Assembly (NCBI RefSeq): GCF_000430525.1
Contig: NZ_AUME01000001.1
Location: 62,001 to 126,000 of the forward strand
From: Prevotella corporis DSM 18810 = JCM 8529
GTDB taxonomy: Bacteria > Bacteroidota > Bacteroidia > Bacteroidales > Bacteroidaceae
Length of the DNA stretch: 64,000 bases
Direction: 5' to 3'
Shown: piece by piece, positions 60,307-64,000 of the stretch
How positions within the stretch are numbered: position 1 is the first letter of the stretch
Layout of the letters: every line of letters starts with the position of its first letter
Notes under the pieces: generated by a model
Seen by the model: only the letters and a program-made list of their open reading frames with translations
What the model was told of the DNA's origin: nothing
Database searches by the model: none
Program-made: the position numbers and the translations under genes

Positions 60307-60888
60307 TTAAGCTTCTGCTGGTGCTTCAGTCTCTGCTGGAGCAGCCTCTGCCTCTGTTGCCTCAGCGGCTACTTCCTCATTGTTGGCAGCAGCCTCTGCA
60401 GCCTCTGCTTCTGCTTTCGCAGCAGCTGCGGCAGCCTTCTTGTCAGCTACCTTCTTGGCAATAGCTTCGTTTACTTTCTTTTCTTCTTCAAGATTCTTTG
60501 CTGCGGCAGCCTTCTTGTCTTCGGCAGCTTTCTTGCCCAAAGCCTCTGTCGCAGCTACCTTAGCTTGTTTCCAAGCGTCGAACTTCTGCTGGCAAGCAGC
60601 TTCGTCAAAAGCGCCCTTCTTTACACCACCACGGAGATGTTTCATCATGTAAACACCTTCGCTCTTGAGGATGTAGCGGGCTGTGTCTGTTGGTTGAGCG
60701 CCTGTCTCAAGCCAATAAAGCGCACGGTCGAAATTCAAATTGATTGTGGCAGGTGTGGTATTAGGGTTGTAAGTACCAATCTTTTCAATACATTTACCAT
60801 CTCGTGGTGCGCGAACGTCAGCGGTCACAATGCTATAGATAGCATGGCCTTTACGACCACCGCGTTGCAATCTGATTTTTGTTGCCAT
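60307..60888 (-). CDS. rpsP: 30S ribosomal protein S16 with long Ala/Glu-rich tail
   Basis: A small-subunit ribosomal protein. The first 85 residues are a standard S16 ([41 protein letters not shown], quoted only as signature, and [26 protein letters not shown] helices). The remaining 108 residues, Ala, Lys and Glu rich, form a helical extension seen in Bacteroidetes S16 and missing from the 80-90 residue proteins of other phyla. A promoter lies at 60950-60981. Confidence 0.95.
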   Translation of the reverse strand: MATKIRLQRGGRKGHAIYSIVTADVRAPRDGKCIEKIGTYNPNTTPATINLNFDRALYWLETGAQPTDTARYILKSEGVYMMKHLRGGVKKGAFDEAACQQKFDAWKQAKVAATEALGKKAAEDKKAAAAKNLEEEKKVNEAIAKKVADKKAAAAAAKAEAEAAEAAANNEEVAAEATEAEAAPAETEAPAEA

Positions 60889-60949
60889 AATTTGCTTTAA
60901 TAACTTTTATTAGTTTGAATTTTATGCCATTATCTCGTAATAGCGGGTG

Positions 60950-60981
60950 CAAAATTACGTCTTTATTTTCTAACCACCAAA
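60950..60981 (-). promoter_or_regulatory. Promoter of rpsP
   Basis: On the minus strand TTTG (60981-60978), a 20-nt spacer and TAATTTTG (60957-60950), 62 nt ahead of the start codon. Confidence 0.75.
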
Positions 60982-61023
60982 TAATCTGTTCATTATCTGT
61001 TGGTTTTATTTACATTAGCGTAA

Positions 61024-62052
61024 TTATTTGCTGGCGTTAGCTTTGATAGCCTCTCTGATGAGCCCCTCAATTTCTTCGGTCAGCTCCGGATTGTCTTTCA
61101 GCAAGGTTTTGGTTGCGTCGCGGCCTTGTGCGAGCTTCGTTCCGTTGTAACTGAACCAGCTTCCGCTCTTCTGAATGATGTCGTAATCAACCCCAAGGTC
61201 GAGTATTTCGCCAATTTTCGAAATGCCTTCGCCGAAGGTTATCTCAAATTCAGCTTTCTTGAAAGGGGGTGCCACCTTGTTCTTCACAACCTTCACGCGC
61301 ACCAAATTGCCTGTGACATTGTCACCATCCTTAATCGAAGAGGCACGGCGGATGTCGAGACGGACCGTGCTATAGAATTTAAGTGCATTGCCACCAGTGG
61401 TTGTTTCTGGATTGCCGAACATCACTCCAATCTTCTCACGCAACTGGTTGATAAAGATGCAGCAGGTATTTGTCTTGGCAATGGTCGATGTCAACTTGCG
61501 CAGCGCCTGGCTCATCAATCGTGCTTGTAATCCGACTACGTTGTCGCCCATGTCGCCCTCAATTTCCTTTTTGGGTGTGAGTGCTGCCACAGAGTCAACC
61601 ACGAGTATGTCAACGGCAGACGAGCGAATCAGCTGATCGGCAATTTCGAGTGCTTGTTCACCGTTGTCTGGTTGGGAAATCCAAAGGTTATCGACATCCA
61701 CTCCCAGTTTCGATGCGTAGAAACGGTCGAAGGCATGTTCAGCATCGATAAAAGCTGCTACGCCTCCCGCTTTCTGAGCCTCGGCGATTGCGTGGATGGC
61801 AAGGGTGGTTTTACCTGATGATTCTGGACCATAGATCTCTATAATCCTGCCCCTCGGATAGCCGCCCACGCCGAGTGCGAGGTCGAGTTGGATGCTTCCG
61901 GTCGGTATCACCTCAACATTCTCTATCTGCTTGTCGCCCATGCGCATGATGGCACCTTTGCCGAAATCTTTCTCAATCTTAGTCATTGCGGCCTGTAGTG
62001 CCTTCAGTTTTCCTTCAGCTGATGATGCGGCGCTTGTATTTTCTTTTGCCAT
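61024..62052 (-). CDS. recA: Recombinase RecA
   Basis: The DNA strand-exchange and SOS co-protease protein, 342 residues, normal length. Walker [10 protein letters not shown] (about 71-79), Walker [11 protein letters not shown], the L2-region [28 protein letters not shown] and the C-terminal domain are complete. It is followed on the plus side by the TfoX-N gene 36 nt upstream in the same direction, so it may share a transcript with it and the dehydrogenase gene. Confidence 0.98.
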   Translation of the reverse strand: MAKENTSAASSAEGKLKALQAAMTKIEKDFGKGAIMRMGDKQIENVEVIPTGSIQLDLALGVGGYPRGRIIEIYGPESSGKTTLAIHAIAEAQKAGGVAAFIDAEHAFDRFYASKLGVDVDNLWISQPDNGEQALEIADQLIRSSAVDILVVDSVAALTPKKEIEGDMGDNVVGLQARLMSQALRKLTSTIAKTNTCCIFINQLREKIGVMFGNPETTTGGNALKFYSTVRLDIRRASSIKDGDNVTGNLVRVKVVKNKVAPPFKKAEFEITFGEGISKIGEILDLGVDYDIIQKSGSWFSYNGTKLAQGRDATKTLLKDNPELTEEIEGLIREAIKANASK

Positions 62053-62088
62053 TTTCTTTTTCTTGTTTTCTATTGTATAATAAAAGTG

Positions 62089-62409
62089 TTATTTCTTTTT
62101 CTTCCTGCTCTTAGGGTAAGGCAGTACTTCGGCCAGCTTGCTCACTACTTTTACTGCGATGTCGGGTTTCGACACGTCCAAAATATAGTGTAGTTTGGCC
62201 CCTTCGTAGGGATATCCCTGTTCGGCCGCCGACATCAGTTCCCCGATTGCCTCGTGCATTTTCACGTACGGGATGTCATCGCCCACGGTAACCACTGGCT
62301 TATCGTTTACATAGATCATGTAATCGCCGAACATTTTCCTGTACTTCACCTCACCTGCGGTTGCTATCTGTTTGCAGATGAATTCTATAACGTCCAAAGA
62401 CGATGCCAT
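62089..62409 (-). CDS. TfoX N-terminal domain protein
   Basis: A 106-residue protein from MASSLDVIEFICKQI; longer in-frame starts would overlap the upstream gene. The TfoX-N fold is shown by YRKMFGDYMIYVNDKPVVTVGDDIPYVKMHEAI. It ends in a basic tail (PKSRKKKK). In gamma-proteobacteria TfoX controls competence, but this short, single-domain form has no C-terminal domain, and its role in Bacteroidetes is unknown. It starts 4 nt after the dehydrogenase stop and precedes recA. Confidence 0.85.
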   Translation of the reverse strand: MASSLDVIEFICKQIATAGEVKYRKMFGDYMIYVNDKPVVTVGDDIPYVKMHEAIGELMSAAEQGYPYEGAKLHYILDVSKPDIAVKVVSKLAEVLPYPKSRKKKK

Positions 62410-62413
62410 ATCC

Positions 62414-63652
62414 TTAAAGTTCCAAGTCGCCTCCGAACACCTCGTGCCAAGGCAGACCTTGCTTGTTGAGTTGTTCCATGAATGGGTCTGGATCGAAATC
62501 CTCAAGGTTCCAAACGCCTGGCTTGCGCCAAAGCCCCTTGAAGAACATCATTGCTCCGATCATGGCTGGTACACCCGTGGTGTAACTTACGCCCTGCATG
62601 CCTGTTTCGTTGTAAGCATCCTGATGTTTGCAGTTGTTGTAAACGTAGTAGGTTTGTTCTTTTCCGTCCTTGATACCGCGGATGCGACAGCCTATGGATG
62701 TTTCGCCGTCGTAGTTCTCACCCAAGTCTTGTGGATTGGGCAATACGGCTTTGAGGAACTGCAGCGGTACAATCTTCACCTTTGCGCTCTTGCCGCTTCC
62801 ATCGGCCAATGGAGCTTCATATTCGATTTCGTCGATGCGACTCATGCCGAGGTTTTGGATGCAGTCGAGGTAGGTAAGGTATTGCTGACCGAAAGTCATC
62901 CAGAAACGTGCGCGCTTGATGGTAGGATAGTTCTTTACCAGCGACTCCAGCTCCTCGTGGTGCATCAGGTAAGAGTCGCGTGGTCCGATGTTGGGGTAGG
63001 TCAGGTCTTGGTGTATGGCCAATGGCTCAGTCTCAATCCATTTCCCATCTTCGTAGTAGAGACCTTTTTGGGTAATCTCACGGATGTTGATTTCTGGGTT
63101 GAAGTTGGTTGCGAAAGCCTTGTGGTGGTTACCTGCATTGCAGTCCACGATGTCGAGGTAGTGTATCTCGTCGAAGTGGTGTTTGGCTGCGTAGGCTGTG
63201 AAAGCTTGCGACACTCCTGGATCGAATCCGCAACCGAGGATAGCCGTCAGTCCGGCTTTCTCGAACTTGTCCTTGTAGGCCCATTGCCAACTGTATTCGA
63301 AGTGTGCCTCATCCTTCGGCTCATAGTTGGCCGTGTCGAGATAGTTGCACCCACATGCCAGACAAGCGTCCATGATGGTCAGGTCCTGATATGGCAAAGC
63401 GAGGTTGATTACCAGTTCTGGCTTGAACGAGTTGAATAGCTCTTTCAGTTGCTCCACATCGTCGGCGTCCACCTGTGCGGTCTTGATGTCGGCCTTGTAT
63501 CCCTTGTCGTGAATGGCCTTCACCAATGCATCGCACTTTTCTTTGCGACGGCTTGCTATCATAAACTCCGTAAATACGTCTTGGTTCTGGACGATTTTAA
63601 AAGCTGCAACGGTGGCAACGCCGCCCGCCCCGATCATTAGTACTTTTCCCAT
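62414..63652 (-). CDS. Saccharopine dehydrogenase family protein, probable carboxynorspermidine synthase
   Basis: A 412-residue NAD(P)H-dependent oxidoreductase. The Rossmann motif GKVLMIGAGGVATVAAFKI opens the protein, followed by ASRRKEKCDAL for cofactor choice and LVINLALPYQDLTIMDACLACGCNYLDTA, then the substrate domain with LGCGFDPGVSQAFTAYA and FWMTFGQQYLTYLDC. This pattern fits carboxynorspermidine synthase (CASDH), which condenses aspartate semialdehyde with a diamine to make carboxyspermidine in the alternative spermidine pathway used by Bacteroidetes. The decarboxylase partner is not in the window. Confidence 0.9.
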   Translation of the reverse strand: MGKVLMIGAGGVATVAAFKIVQNQDVFTEFMIASRRKEKCDALVKAIHDKGYKADIKTAQVDADDVEQLKELFNSFKPELVINLALPYQDLTIMDACLACGCNYLDTANYEPKDEAHFEYSWQWAYKDKFEKAGLTAILGCGFDPGVSQAFTAYAAKHHFDEIHYLDIVDCNAGNHHKAFATNFNPEINIREITQKGLYYEDGKWIETEPLAIHQDLTYPNIGPRDSYLMHHEELESLVKNYPTIKRARFWMTFGQQYLTYLDCIQNLGMSRIDEIEYEAPLADGSGKSAKVKIVPLQFLKAVLPNPQDLGENYDGETSIGCRIRGIKDGKEQTYYVYNNCKHQDAYNETGMQGVSYTTGVPAMIGAMMFFKGLWRKPGVWNLEDFDPDPFMEQLNKQGLPWHEVFGGDLEL

Positions 63653-63667
63653 TGTTCTGTATTCTTT

Positions 63668-64000
63668 TTATTTTGTTTTCTTTTCTATCTCGTCAGCGGT
63701 TATCCCCATGGCATTTATGATGGAGTATCCGAGAATCTGCTGTTTGAAATTACCGCCCTCCATGGGCTGCATGGCAAACAGTGTGACGTGCTTTTCCTCG
63801 TCGTCAACATCCCTCAGCGCGTTGCGGAGCAGGTTATAGATGTTGCCATCTTCGGCATTGGGGACAATCATGATGCGGCTGACCTCCTTGTGGCTCAGCA
63901 CAATCTTCAGGAAATCGAGCATCACTTCGTCCTTTTCGGTCACCTTTCCGCCTGTTGCGATGGTGTTGATGATGAACTCGCCGAGAGTCTCGTCCTTGAA
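63668..64000 (-). CDS. DUF6621-like protein (partial, 5' end outside window)
   Basis: The last 110 residues of a protein whose start lies past the window edge; the frame stays open to position 64000 (FKDETLGEFIINTIATGGK). Conserved-looking parts are MLDFLKIVLSHKEVSRIMIVPN and VTLFAMQPMEGGNFKQQIL. I recall a similar layout in DUF6621 of Bacteroidetes, function unknown. A GTG at 63943 is internal and not the start. It is 15 nt upstream of the dehydrogenase gene, so probably co-transcribed. Confidence 0.65.
   Translation of the reverse strand, partial: FKDETLGEFIINTIATGGKVTEKDEVMLDFLKIVLSHKEVSRIMIVPNAEDGNIYNLLRNALRDVDDEEKHVTLFAMQPMEGGNFKQQILGYSIINAMGITADEIEKKTK

Noticed and set aside
1..64000. 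Looked for rRNA, tRNA and insertion sequences with transposase genes
   Set aside because: None was recognised; the only recombinases are the two tyrosine enzymes.

Overview
The window looks like a chromosome segment of a Bacteroidales bacterium, most likely a Prevotella/Segatella-type organism. The evidence is an interpain-like C10 protease, several secreted proteins with Por-type C-terminal sorting tails, a rpsP with a long Ala/Glu tail, a carboxynorspermidine synthase-type dehydrogenase, Bacteroidetes-only families (DUF3316, BT4734-type primase, outer-membrane beta-barrel family), and repeated promoters of the Bacteroidetes type (TTTG, 19-20 nt, TAnnTTTG). No rRNA or tRNA gene was seen.

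Layout. 1-641: start of an ABC-F ATPase, cut by the window edge. 942-12547: four secreted proteins on the minus strand (C10 protease, a giant adhesin-like protein, an S8 protease, a GLUG/beta-helix-like protein), all with sorting tails. 12873-17516: minus-strand operon of topoisomerase IV subunit A, a DUF3316 protein and an S41 lipoprotein protease. 17966-19279: PAP2 phosphatase fused to a beta-barrel. 19503-23268: glycyl-tRNA synthetase, FKBP lipoprotein and MATE pump on the plus strand. 24226-29714: ABC ATPase, DUF2807 lipoprotein, ABC permease, YtrA-type GntR regulator and outer-membrane beta-barrel protein, preceded by a promoter with a perfect palindromic operator. 30047-35679: M13 metallopeptidase, ThiF-like protein, dnaK. 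55678-64000: AspT/YidE-type transporter, DUF2130, a small repeat protein, rpsP, recA, TfoX-N protein, carboxynorspermidine synthase and a partial DUF6621-like gene.

Between dnaK and the transporter (about 35.8-54.6 kb) lies an accessory island. Its first half is an integrative mobilizable element: zinc-ribbon/HTH protein, tyrosine integrase, HTH factor, DUF3987 protein, BT4734-type primase, MobC, MOB_P relaxase, a candidate oriT and a membrane protein. It has no conjugation machinery of its own. Its second half is a defence locus: a two-gene restriction-modification operon in which one 1306-residue polypeptide carries a T5orf172/GIY-YIG nuclease, a DEAH helicase, a methyltransferase and a target-recognition region; then a coiled-coil membrane protein, a RhuM-Fic fusion and an XRE regulator.

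The most striking system is the restriction locus. Two headless C-terminal cassettes lie tail-to-tail with the active gene, each starting at an exact inverted repeat (21 bp and 25 bp) of a point inside the active gene. The two repeat pairs share an 11-nt core, and a dedicated tyrosine recombinase gene sits next to the outer repeat. Nested inversions would swap the target-recognition end in frame to give proteins of 1306, 1304 or 1333 residues: a phase-variable shufflon.

The second striking signal is a family of intergenic arrays with an exact 22-bp period and a quasi-palindromic unit around AGSTNASCT flanked by GCGAAA/TTTCGC-like ends. Five arrays occur in the chromosomal backbone and none in the island; a sixth array has the same period and a different core.
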